From Glandiceps talaboti (Eukaryota > Hemichordata > Enteropneusta > Spengelidae), in NCBI RefSeq assembly GCF_964340395.1, contig NC_135552.1, forward strand, positions 10,648,194 to 10,712,193: a stretch of DNA of 64,000 nucleotides, read 5' to 3'. The position numbers were made by a program, and so were the translations under genes. Positions 30,215 to 42,440 of this stretch are shown here, one piece after another (position 1 is the first letter of the stretch; each line of letters opens with the position of its first letter). The notes below the pieces were generated by a model. The model did not search any database and had not been told where the DNA came from. It was given only the letters and a program-made list of their open reading frames with translations.

Positions 30215-30440
30215 TTCTACAAGAAAGTCTTTCATTCCAGGAAATAGCCACTAAAATGCGGTGTCTCGGTTTCACAACTCGCCGTTATTGCAACAAACCC
30301 ATCTGAAATTGCTAGGGACTTGGCATATTCTCTAAAACGCTCGCTGAAATGGTTTGTATACACAATGCTTGGTCAATGGACTTCACCACACTGTCTATCA
30401 CGATGATTCCCCTAGGTCACAAACTCTTGCATGCACGGAT
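30215..30440 (-). other. RIF1: Inferred noncoding first exon of RIF1
   Basis: A strong donor, GTAAGT (reverse complement at 30209-30214), follows about 225 bp of less AT-rich sequence directly below the E2F/CRE cluster. Joining it to the acceptor at 23364 gives a 6.9 kb GT-AG intron. The right limit (transcription start) is a guess. The spliced leader would contain a short upstream ORF (see findings). Confidence 0.45.
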
Positions 30441-30475
30441 TTCGCGCGAAATGACGTCACAGTGAACGCGCCAAA
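30440..30475. promoter_or_regulatory. E2F / CRE / E2F cluster, probable RIF1 (divergent) promoter core
   Basis: TTTCGCGCGAAA (30440-30451) is a palindrome containing the E2F consensus on both strands. TGACGTCA (30452-30459) is a perfect cAMP response element abutting it. GCGCCAAA (30468-30475) is a second E2F-type site. CpG density here is far above the surroundings. RIF1 acts in S phase, so E2F control would fit; that link is inference. Confidence 0.6.
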
Positions 30476-30564
30476 ACTTGTTGACGCGCAAAGGATCATG
30501 GGGAAAGGGGTGAAAGGTTAAAATCGGGGGTTACTTCTGGTCATTCACCTGACCGTACCCATCA

Positions 30565-30780
30565 GTGCAGTGGCTTTCAAATTCTAATCAAATTGATATC
30601 ATTATCAACAACTGGTCGACAAACATCTTTGGCTTGGAAATATCGCAGTTGACACTATCAGTTCAGCCTAGCAAAACAGTTCACCTCAGCAGACGAGCTG
30701 TGCATGAAGTACTGGGAAATATTGTTGGAAACGATCGCGATCGGTAAATTGAATCACGGATTTAGAAACTATCTAAAAAC
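30565..30780 (+). other. Possible first exon of a divergent plus-strand transcript
   Basis: Immediately plus-ward of the E2F/CRE cluster is a 60-codon ORF (30565-30747, ending at TAA) and then a strong donor GTAAGT at 30781. The ORF's product is not recognised. It could be a 5' leader exon, perhaps even of the SDR gene whose start exon at 46762 needs an upstream exon, or an unrelated noncoding transcript. No partner exon could be proven. Confidence 0.25.
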
Positions 30781-32560
30781 GTAAGTTAGTCTTCATTGTA
30801 AAGTTCATTCATACCGTATTTGGATGCACGTACAATTTTTTTTACTTTTGTCCATGTGGATATGTTTTGAGATGTGTGTCGTGACAAGGGTCGTAGAATA
30901 TTGATCGATTTGGCAGTGCCACGGCCCATGTACCACAGAAGGATGTCGATGCGATTAATTTATCACTATTTAAAAAAAAATGTGTAAATACCCAATTTCC
31001 CACCTCCTGGCTTTATTTTGAATAATTCAACATCGATGGTACGTGATGTACAGCAGACGGATTATGTCACAGTGTTAATATTCAGTTATGCCTTGCCATG
31101 ACACGTAACCGTGGACAACGCTCTTGCGGTCATTCACCCAAAACCAATGTGTCAAGAAACTCAGCTAGAAGTGCATCCCCTCCATATGTTAGGACATATC
31201 TATACAAACCTAAATAATCTAATCTTGTTTGAGATATTGTATAGTACAGCTTGTTCAAATATACTACATACATTGCCAAGATAAATTGAACACTTTATAA
31301 AAAAAAAAATAGAATAATTAGATGAAAGTGTATTAATAATAATATTCGTCATCTAGTTCAGGACTTAATTTGAATTGAAAATGCACTTGGAACAAATACA
31401 TACTTATTTGCATTGCATGGTATATGGAGATATAAATGTGAACATGTCAAAATCGGAGAGAGAACATGCTGCCACATGCCATGTAGATTGATTAGGTGTA
31501 TTTGGGTCAGGTTGACTTATAAGTAGCTAAGTGTTATGTTGCCATGGTAACCTTCCAATGAGAACACAGAAATTATAGACTCCAATAATTTATTTTGTTG
31601 ATTTGAGCCAGAGAGTTGAAGGACATATTTGTATATGTATTGATACAACGTATAAAACTAGGCTATGTCATTGAACTTTTGTTATTTATGATATGGAAAT
31701 AGATAAAGAGAGTAGCAGATTGAGTTACAAATCCAGCTGACTGAGAAACTAGAAAGAAGTTTTAAACATCACTTTCTCCTCTGTTTTCAGAGTGATGATG
31801 TCATTGATGATGTCATCAATCAAAGCCAGATTATTAATATGTACAACAAAAGTTTGAGACAAATATATATTAATTATAAATATCAACATTTAGAAATCGT
31901 TTGCATAGGTTCCGTAAGGAAGAGATGTATTAGTGGGTGAAAGTCTGTCTGTGTGTCTGTCTGTATCATCGTTTTCTCCAAAACGGTTGGCTCAATTCAA
32001 ATGAAATTCAGCACACATGTTCTGTGGGTAATGGCAAGAACTGCTTAGGTTTTGGTAAACATGCCATGAATATTAATGAGCAATTTACATAATTAATGGT
32101 TTTCAGTAATTAGGCTATATCTCAAGATTAAGAATGCATGCTTCAAATTCATTATAACTTGGTACATACATTTGTGATACCAAAGCACAACTGTCCTGAA
32201 AATATTACTAATGCATATTTTCGGTAGGCCACAAAAAGAAAAAAATAGTTTCTGGTCAGGAAATGTTGTCTATTAAAAGTGGTGCGACTTTATCACCATT
32301 TTCTGAAAAACGACTTGTTCAATTCAAACATCACTTTTTTTTACGTATTCGAGAAAAAAAATAATGAAATCATGAAAATTGTGAAGTCTTGCAAGAAATA
32401 GTGGATATGGAAACTGACATCAACTTGAAAAGACAATATAAAACTGTTCTTCCAATCTGTAATGGTTGTAAGTCTGATGGGAAGAAACCAATAACACAGA
32501 GACAATATGGAAAACAATGGAAAACATAACTACCTGGATTAGACACTCACACATGATATA
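30781..32560. other. Intergenic or intronic, plus a possible acceptor at 31790
   Basis: Contains a perfect RFX X-box palindrome at 31538-31551. A strong acceptor-like CTTTCTCCTCTGTTTTCAG ends near 31790, but no coding exon could be shown after it. From 31950 to 32340 is a generic repeat-like stretch (TCTGTCTGT run, AAAACGGTTGGCTCAATTCA). Confidence 0.4.
31538..31551. promoter_or_regulatory. RFX X-box palindrome
   Basis: GTTGCCATGGTAAC fits the X-box consensus GTNRCC-N2-RGYAAC exactly on both strands. No promoter was identified beside it. A near match, GTTGCCATGGAAAC, is at 38029-38042. Confidence 0.4.
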
Positions 32561-32579
32561 TATATATATATATATATAT

Positions 32580-33126
<547 letters not shown>

Positions 33127-33232
33127 CTACCTACCCCACCTAAAATTGAATGTAATCGGAACCAAACAACTTTTTTTTTACGCCTAAGTATTTGCTATTT
33201 TACTCACACTCGCATACACACACACTAACAGT

Positions 33233-33360
33233 AATAATAATGTCGGTTTTTATGTAGCGCTTTCCCACTTTGCACTCAATTATTACCCCTGGCTTGGATC
33301 TTTAGCGGCACAATGGCCCTTTATACTTCCTCAACTCCCTGGGGAGAATACAGTTCAGGC
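33233..33360 (-). mobile_element. SINE/LINE 3' tail fragment
   Basis: On the minus strand it carries the same tail as the SINE at 20232-20640 (AAAGCGCTACATAAAAACCG, then ATT repeat). Confidence 0.6.
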
Positions 33361-34030
33361 CTAAAATTGTTTTATAAATTATAAATTAAAAAATAACTAC
33401 CCAATCCTCATCCATATGGCCATTTTAATAGAGCAAGACCCTTTATACCTTGTTAACATTAATTAACACAAGCCATCTCTGTTGTGGGTGTGGGATCAAT
33501 ACTTTTCATGCACAAAAAACTTTTTGGTATATGTTGTCTCATTATCTAACTATTCCTAATATGATATTTGATAACCTGATGTACTGAAGCTGTTTGATGT
33601 TAACAGGATGAAAGCTTGTCAGAGTTTTGGAAACTGTAAGTTGAGTTTTGTCCAGATCATGATCCAGTTATAATAACTTTTTTATTTACATTTACATCTG
33701 TTTAATAATGACTATGTTTCTCATCACCTGCCTCACCCTAGCTTCAATCTGATTTCTTTCAAATGATGCCTGCCCTCTATGGTCAGATGAGAGAAAAACA
33801 CAACTTCACTCAATCATGGTGATGGATAGTGTAGTAAGATGGTCGACCAGGTGACACCACAAAGTGTGTAGCTTGGTGGAAATTTTAATTTATCAGTGAA
33901 ATTGGGAACTTATGATAAACCAAATGATTCAACTTATCTTATTGATTTTAATTGTCATTTCCTAGCCTCCGACTATCCAAGTATGATTAATGAAATAAAA
34001 TGTTTGTGGTTCCAATATCACCCAATTTCG
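33361..34030. other. Intergenic, nothing recognised
   Basis: The string CATCCATATGGCCAT then TTTAA at 33410-33428 resembles one terminus of the TTAA-flanked hairpin element. Otherwise unremarkable. Confidence 0.4.
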
Positions 34031-34034
34031 TCAT

Positions 34035-34380
34035 GATCTAGTCTAACTAGTGCCATGATCTAGTTTTAGCAGTACCTTGATCTAGTCTAACTAGTGCCTA
34101 GATCTAGTCTAACAATTAGTGCCTTGATCTAGTGTTAGCAGTACCTTGATCTAGTCTAACTAGTGCCTAGATCTAGTCTAACTAGTGCCTAGATCTAGTC
34201 TAACTAGTGCCTAGATCTAGTCTAACTAGTGCCTAGATCTATAGTCTAACAATTAGTGCCTTGATCTAGTTTTAGGAGTACCTTGATCTAGTGCCTTGAT
34301 CTAGTTTTAGGAGTACCTTGATCTAGTCTAACTAGTGCCTAGATCTACATGTAGTCTAACTAGTGCCTAGTGCCTAGTGT
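34035..34380. repeat. CTAG-rich tandem array, about 22-24 bp unit
   Basis: About 13 copies of a unit like TCTAACTAGTGCCTAGATC, with variants TTTTAGCAGTACCTTGATC. CTAG occurs one to three times in each unit. Confidence 0.88.
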
Positions 34381-35930
34381 ATTAAATTTAAAATAATGTC
34401 TGTTCTAGTCCTTTCACATGACGTGACGATTTACACGTTTTGTATTTTATTAAACTGGTTTCTTCAGCTCTGTATACATGTACCTATTAAAGTTGACATG
34501 ATTGTTCTTAATCACCAGCATGTGTCTTCAATCGTGTACATGCCATGTGGATCAACAAATTACAACTGGGCACAGACAGATGTTCATCCATGTCAATGAC
34601 TTGTACTAAAAGTTCACATAAAGTTCACTAATGGTAATGTGTTGAAAACAAAGTCAAATTTTACTAATATTAACAACCTTTGCTTTTAAGAGTCACCAAA
34701 ATATCGCTTTCCAGTATTTATTTTTAGTGAAGTGTACGGACAATGATACTCGTTTGAAATTCATTGTTTCTGCCACTTTTTTTGTCATGTGAGCAACTCT
34801 ATTCTAACCTGTTGTTGTAACAGATATAGCAATATGTATGAAAATGTGGCAGCAACAAAAACAAACATTAACACAAATAAACAAATGAACTAAACTATTT
34901 TTTTTTTGAATAAAAAAATAATGAAAATGTTGAAATTTTCACTATAGTTTTGACCATATGTATTTCAAAAGAGAGAAAAGATCAAATATTTAGGTCAGTT
35001 ATAGTGTTGTTTTCAAGGTCTGTTTGTTGTTGTCGTCACTGGAATTGTTTATGACACGTCCATGTCCTAGCAACTGATACCCAGAATACTCAAACTTTCA
35101 AACCACTTAAATCACACACAATTGAAATAGTGAAAAATATATTCATCAGTTTTTTGAACAGAAAGTGTGCTATTTTTTTTTATGTCAAGCCTATAACATA
35201 TCATGCATAGCTAAGCCTAATAGGGTGTAAGTAACGTGTATTTATTCTAGTTATTAAAATTCCATGGATATTTCTTCAATTCCATATCATGTACATGTTT
35301 TAAAGGCGAATATGATAAGATATAAGGCATTATAAACAAAATATATGCTAATGAACTCCAATTATCATAACATGAACTAAACAAAGGACACCGCATATGC
35401 AAATTAAATTACTGAGCCATCACTCCCCTGAATGTAGTCTGCCAAAAAAAGTCAAATGCACATATCTGTTTAATACACTGAATCAGGTTTGCAGGATTCT
35501 TTCTGTTGATTTAATATATGTTGTTGTTCATTTATTTTTAGTTATTTTAGTCCTTCTGTCATGATAAAATAAAATTTGTGTGACACACAAATGCAAAACA
35601 ACATTTTTGAAGGTTTTAAAACATCTTTGATGCAGAATATGACAGTTTCATCTGATGTTTTACATATGTCAAAAATGCCATGAACTTTGATGTGTATCTA
35701 GGACATTCTGTAAATAACAATCATTAGCTGAGGTAAAGAATTGTGGCTTTGCCCATCAAGAGCTATTATTAGACTATATACTCTGTAACAATGAGTAGAT
35801 CAATGAATGGTTAATGTCTTTGTAACTTTATTTATTGCATCATAAAAAATAGAATTGTGCAACAGTTCTAGTTTATTTAGAAGTCACATGGAAAACTTTA
35901 TTTAGAATGCAACATCATAATCCTGTGTTT
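34381..35930. other. Intergenic, AT-rich, nothing recognised
   Basis: No ORF with family resemblance, no repeats beyond poly-T/poly-A runs. Confidence 0.45.
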
Positions 35931-35934
35931 ATTT

Positions 35935-37350
35935 CACTGTTAGTGTTTATTTCACTGTTGGTGTTTATTTCACTGTTAGTGTTTATTTCACTGTTGGTGT
36001 TTATTTCACTGTTAGTGTTTATTTCACTGTAGATGTTTAGTTCATAGTTGGTGTTTATTTCACTGTTGGTGTTTATTTCACTGTTAGTGTTTATTTCACT
36101 GTTAGTGTTTATTTCACTGTTAGTGTTTATTTCACTGTTGGTGTTTATTTCACTGTTGGTGTTTATTTCAGTTGGTGTTTAGTTCACTGTTGGTGTTTAT
36201 TTCACTGTTGGTGTTTATTTCACTGTTAGTGTTTATTTCACTGTTGGTGTTTATTTCACTGTTAGTGTTTATTTCAGTTAGTGTTTATTCACTGTTGGTG
36301 TTTATTCACTGTTGGTGTTTGTTTCACTGTTGGTGTTTATTTCACTGTTGGTGTTTATTTCACTGTTGGTGTTTATTTCACTGTTAGTGTTTATTTCACT
36401 GTTAGTGTTTATTCACTGTTGGTGTTTATTTCACTGTTGGTGTTTATTTCACTTAGTGTTTATTTCACTGTTAGTGTTTATTTCACTGTTGGTGTTTATT
36501 TCACTGTTGGTGTTTATTTCACTGTTAGTGTTTATTTCACTGTTAGTGTTTATTCACTGTTGGTGTTTATTTCACTGTTGGTGTTTATTTCACTTAGTGT
36601 TTATTTCACTGTTAGTGTTTATTTCACTGTTGGTGTTTATTTCACTGTTAGTGTTTATTTCACTGTTGGTGTTTATTTCACTGTTAGTGTTTATTTCATT
36701 GTTGGTGTTTATTTCACTGCTGTTTAGTTCATCACTGTATACTTCATCACTGTTGTTTACTTCACTGCTGTTGTTTACTTCACTGCTGTTGTTTACTTCA
36801 CTAGTTGTTTATTTCACTGCTGTTGTTTACTCCACTGCTGTTGTTTACTCCACTGCTGTTGTTCGCTTCACTGCTGTTGTTTACTCCACTGCTGTTGTTT
36901 ACATCACTCCTGTTGTTTACTCCACTGCTGTTGTTTACTTCATAGGTTTTTTTGCTGTTGTTTACTTCACTAGTTGTTTATTTCACTGCTGTTGTTTACT
37001 TCATAGGTTTTTTACTTTGTTGTTTACTCCACTGCTGTTGTTTACTCCACTGCTGTTGTTCACTTCACTGCTGTTGTTTACTCCACTGCTGTTGTTTACT
37101 TTGCTCCTGTTGTTTACATCACTCCTGTTGTTTACTCCACTGCTGTTGTTTACTTCATAGGTTTTTTACTCCACTGCTGTTGTTTACTTCATAGGTTTTT
37201 TACTCCACTGCTGTTGTTTACTCCACTGCTGTTGTTCACTCCACTGCTGTTGTTCACTTCACTGCTGTTGTTTACTCCACTGCTGTTGTTTACTTTGCTC
37301 CTGTTGTTTACATCACTCCTGTTGTTTACTTCACTGTGGTTGTTTACAAT
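35935..37350. repeat. 18-bp minisatellite in two blocks
   Basis: Block 1 (about 35935-36720) is GTGTTTATTTCACTGTTR repeated some 40 times, with 4-6 bp deletions in places. Block 2 (about 36720-37350) is the related TGTTTACTYCACTGCTGT repeated about 35 times, with insertions of CATAGGTTTTTT. Because 18 is divisible by three, the frames stay open and give spurious ORFs (for example 36312-37160). Confidence 0.95.
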
Positions 37351-37720
37351 TCAATTCAATTTATTGTATTAGGTCTCTTGACCAATGAGCACACCGTTAA
37401 ATAACAGTACAAAATGACATAACAACAGAGCAACTATACAACAGCATGTTTAAGTGCTGAAATAATTTGACACAAAATCCCAACAAGGTTGGAGAAGGTA
37501 CAAATGAAAATCAAAAGAATGAATGAATACACCAATCAATCAATCAACAATCAATAAATCAATCAATAGTTGTCAAATCTAATTTTGAACGCTTTGTAAA
37601 TAAACATAGCAAGATTTCTTGTTTGTCTCACTTTGCATGAATTAAGTAATTGAACAAATTTAAACATATTTGGAAACTTCCAGAAATATTCGGGAATTAA
37701 ATCTTTTCATAAATTAGTAT
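37350..37720 (-). mobile_element. LINE 3'-end fragment (probable)
   Basis: On the minus strand it ends GACCTAATACAATAAATTGA then ATTGAATTG, the AATAAA plus short-repeat end typical of several non-LTR families. No reverse-transcriptase sequence remains. Confidence 0.4.
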
Positions 37721-40700
37721 ATCTCTGCTGTTATTTACTTTACTGTTGTTTACGTCACTTGTTTTTTCACGTACATGTACTTCTATCTGTACTTTGCTGT
37801 TGTCTTCTTCTTTACTGTACTACTAGTTACTTCTGTTGATTTGTTCGCTAATATTGTTTACTTCACTGTCGTTTTGTTTACTTCATTGTCATTGTTAATG
37901 TTTACATGTTTGTGTGTACCAAAAATGTGTACATGTACTTAGGCCGCCATGCCTTGTTTATGTTGAGAGTTGTTTTTGACGTTTTAGTAACAGGTGTATT
38001 TAGACATAATTATTGACATAATAATAGTGTTGCCATGGAAACAACAATATATTACATCATTGAGGACGAGATTTGTGTTTATCTCCAAAGTGTAACAAAA
38101 CAAACCATTAAGTCAGAAGAAAAAAAATCTAAGCTTTACCGTATTGAAGTAATAAACATCCTGTATATTCCATCAGTACTTGAAAATCACATGATTTATT
38201 GTACAATGTACTTTCCTTTTAAAATGTTGTACAGTGTGTCTAAAAATAGAGGAGTGCAACTGACTTCAGGCATTATTTAAATAATGGTTTGAACATAAAT
38301 TTGCGCCATTAAGATGAATAGTTGTTCCAACATAATTATTTATTTCCAGTTGAAAATAGATTCCTATGAAAGAACAGGAAAGACAGTAACAGGTACCGCA
38401 ATCCCAAATACTAGATTGATTATACCTTCTTGGCATGTACTAAACTGCTCGAGGGCAGTACAGTACAGTGGCCTGCTTTAAGGGGTGTGTGGCCAGTGCC
38501 GGAAACCCCAGGCCCCATTATTGACCCACTTTGACCAAAAATCAATACCCCATTTTAGACCATTACAGGTTTTTAAAAGCTGATAGTTTAGACCTAAATA
38601 CATTTTCCTTAGAAGGCAACATTTTGGCGTAGTTAATGACAGTTATGATTTTGTAAAGGACAATGAACAAAATTTTAATTAGACCAAGCAAAATTGAAAA
38701 TAATGCTTAAGTGGACCCTGTTTTAGACTCTTCAGCTGGAAAAAAACAGCAGATCCCATTTTAGACCAAAGGGCTTGAAAATGCACCCCCAAAGTGAAAG
38801 GGCAGCACATATACATATACTCAAATACGCCCCCCCCCCCTACCTCCCGGCTAAAATGCTACCTTCAGACCACGCCTCCTCCCCCCCTTTTTTATGACTT
38901 AAGTTATTCAGTGGTAAGGAGTGTCCTAGAGGTACTGCCGGTCAATGCACTCACTGTACAACAATCAACAGACAAGGGGCTGATTTGCATACCTTTGCTT
39001 TGTGGACATATGGCCTCAGTGATTGGACAAAACGGTTATGAGACCTAGTTGAGCGAGTCATAAATACATAGGACATACGTCGTTTGGAGATAATCCACTA
39101 TAGGGTTGACATGTGTATTGTACATGTACTGAACTGATCAGACTGCTACATATTGCTATTATCAGGAGCTGACGACTACTTGGCGTAAAGTGGCAAAACT
39201 TTCTGAATAACTTCGTAATTTTGCAGCTAAAATTTAGGTAAGTAAAAATTGCAGTTTCAAAGAAGAAATTGAGTCTCATGTTGGTCAGCTTTGTATTTAT
39301 TTTAACTTTTTGTTAAAAAAAAGTTAGGAGTTAAAAAGTTAACATCAAACTCGGGATATGCAAAACTTTTGTGTGTTTTAATCGCTATGGAGATTGAACC
39401 AAATTTTTGGCATTTGTTACAAAATTTTTGTAATTTTGTTTAATATAACTTTTTTTTAGGTTAATAGTGGACTTTCACAGCTATACTTCAGAGTTGAAAA
39501 AATCAATTAATGTATTTTTCATGATTATCTGTAGCTATATACCTAAACAAAAACCATTACCAGAAAACAAATTCCTTTGCCATACATCATAATAGATTGA
39601 ATTTATAAGAAAATAGTAAGATAAGACCTTAAAAGTGATTAATGGACTTCTGAACTGAGACAGTAGATTATTTACTTGTACCTATAAGTACACTGTATAT
39701 TTAGGATAAATCAATCAACGTTCTTCAGCTGTTATTGTGCATACAGTCGGTGTATACAGTTGAATGGCATGGACTTGTCCTGTGGTGCCAAGAAAACACC
39801 ATTTTACTGACAATAAGGTAGTTGTTATAATCTTCTATTATGATGATGAGAAATAAAAAGTCAAGGTTTGGTGGCCGAGGTTTGTAGGCTTATGAGAATG
39901 CGCACGTTTATCATTGTCACCCTTGAGCTATAGTTTTCACTATATATATGCTCATACAGCAACGAAGGAATGAGCCATTAGAATACGGGTTATGACCTTG
40001 AATAAGGCCAAGGCCTTAACTTTTTTTTTTTAGTTCACTTGCATGTTGTTTGATAGTCAATGATTTGTGCTTTCATGATTTGTTTTGACAATTGTAATAC
40101 AAACAAATGTACAACCAAATGTTAGCGGCTTAAATCATCTTTTCTGACCTGCTTTCAGTGGCAGCTAGCCTAAAGCAAAGTTTGAAGAGTTAAAGGCAGG
40201 TTGTCTGTCTGTCTGTCTGTCAACTTTTTGTATTTTCAACTTCTGCTCTGAAAGCAGTTGTCAGGTTGCATTGATATTGTGTGTATGTGCCTACAGGAAG
40301 GCTTTTCAGATTTATTCATTGGAAAATGACATCTTTTATTCTCCATTTTTATGAATTTTTTCATTATTTTTGGACAACATTATATTTTCGACATTCTTTT
40401 TGAAACTGTTCCTCACTTTGGTTTGATATTTGGTATGTACATAATAAGTTCCTAGTGTTGAGAATATTCAGTTACAGAAAGATGATATCTTTTTCTATTT
40501 TCTATCCATTTTTTCAGTATTTTTGGTCAAAAGTTTGTGAGTGAATCACCATTGGTGATTGTAACCAATGGTGATTGTAACCCTTGGTGATTGTAACCAC
40601 TGGTGATTGTAACCCTTGGTGGTTGTATACCCAGTGGTGATTATAACCACATAAGTTGAAATGTTGAGGAGTATTATGTCTTTGATGAAAGCTTGTTATT

Positions 40701-40919
40701 TACTATAATGACCAAGCACTTTAGCAAATTATCTTTTTGATAAAACTTTATCCAACCCTTCTCCTCCGCATCATCATTTTGGGAAAACTTTGGTTTCTCA
40801 TCACAGAAACAGGATTAAAAAGTATACCAGTTTTTTAGAATTTTAAACTCTCATCTCTTTTAAACTCTTGTGAATCATAATGAAAGCCCTCATCCTAACA
40901 CTACCAGAAACTTTTATGA
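37721..40919. other. Intergenic, nothing recognised
   Basis: Contains TTTAGACC/CCCATTTT-type low-complexity repeats (38500-38790), poly-C runs (38829-38890), a TCTG run (40199-40222) and a short array of GGTGATTGTAACC units (40545-40640). The ORF at 38035-38280 has no recognisable features. Confidence 0.45.
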
Positions 40920-41145
40920 TAATTAATCTTTATTTATACTGGATAGTTCTCCCAAAGAAGTCCAGTGAGGGCTATCCCTCATGGGTTCAGTGTTAATGCA
41001 GGAGGAAACCGGGGAAAATCTGCATAACTGAACGACACTATTCTTCTTACTTACAGTGTGGAAAATTTAATCAAACCCCAGGTTTCGAACCCCGGCCACA
41101 GTGGTAAGAGGCAAGTGGTTTAACCACTAACACCAATAACCCATT
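40920..41145 (-). mobile_element. tRNA-derived SINE
   Basis: On the minus strand, GTTAGTGGTTAAACCACTTG (A-box region) is followed about 25 bp later by GGTTCGAAACC (41081-41091), a perfect pol III B box, then a tRNA-unrelated body ending near AAATAAAGATTAATT. A fragment of the same body is at 10040-10095. Confidence 0.65.
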
Positions 41146-42440
41146 TTAATTAGTGATTTTGAACATCTGTGGTGTGTTTTCAAAAGACAAGTCTCAATTC
41201 AATTTGCGAAGTACCCCTCAGTGCAAGGCATTTCTCTATTAACATTCCTTAATTGTAATGAAGCACTCCAGTTAGAATCAAGACCCCAAACCACATGTAC
41301 TTAAAAAGACTACCAGTAGTAGCATTTTTCTTACTTAACACATCCCCTTCAATTAGAATGAAGCACTCCAGTCGCAGACCCAACCCAAATCCTGTGTATA
41401 ATATAGCCACTGGTACAGTAGTAGGTTTTTTTTCAAAGTGATCTATCATCTAAATAACTCAGTAAGGCTATCAAAGAAACGTAACACCTGACAACAAAGA
41501 GCTATCGTGACTGATCAAGGCAAATAGGTTAAGAGTTGCCATAAGTAGAAACATAAAACCATGGGCAGACTTTAGATAACAAATTGTATGCCTTACAATG
41601 TCCCTGGCAGTAGTGTCCTCTGGTAGTTCTTGTCACAATGGCCTTTAGAACTAAACTAGGGCTTTTATGACCCTGATGATGGAGTCGTGAATTATGCTAG
41701 TGGCGGGAATTAAGTTGCCAGTTCAAGCCTCACCACTGCCAGTTGTTTCAGATATGCCCTTTAATACACAAAGATGAAACCAGGACCCCGGTCACTGACT
41801 CCAAGTCAACTCAGCTGACCACTGTAGGACATTGACATTATGCAAATTTTGTACTTATGCAAATTTTGTACTTACAGATGCTACAGTGGATTGTAATTTG
41901 TATAGGCACGCTCTTCAGAGAGTTGAGAAAGTATAAACAGTCATTCTCCTATATAGGTTTATATGCGACCTATACGGAGAATAAACCACATTGAGTAGTG
42001 TGGGAAGTAGGATATAGAAATGTTCATAGATATAGAATTAGTTAGGTATTAAAAAGGAGATCCCCAAGAATTCCTGTTGATTTAAGATTTTGTAGAAGAT
42101 GTGAATTTATATGTAGTTGATGTTGAGATGCATTTTATTTTAGAATGTTCAATTTTCAGTATACAAAGAAAAAAATTGTTTGAAGAATGTGATGTAACAA
42201 TCAGTAGTATTAATAGAAATTTATCTTTAAGTATTTATCCAATACCATCTTCCTCGTGCCAATTTTTTTGAAAACATGTGGTTATTAACGTGTTAGTGTT
42301 AGAGAGAAAAAATTGTTGTTGTTGTTGTTGTTGTTGTTATTAATATTGTTGTTGTTTACCACACTGTATTCACTGACGATACAGTTGTGTAATAAAGTTA
42401 TTATTATTATTATTAATATTCAAATTATAAATATTAATCA
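41146..42440. other. Intergenic, with two copies of an AATGAAGCACTCCAGT string
   Basis: Bases 41250-41450 contain a diverged direct repeat. (GTT)n at 42313-42355 and (ATT)n at 42402-42418 precede the LINE remnant. Confidence 0.45.

Noticed and set aside
36172-37194. ORFs of up to 282 codons made of VFISLL-like repeats
   Set aside because: They are the 18-bp minisatellite read in frame; no non-repetitive sequence or start context supports a protein.
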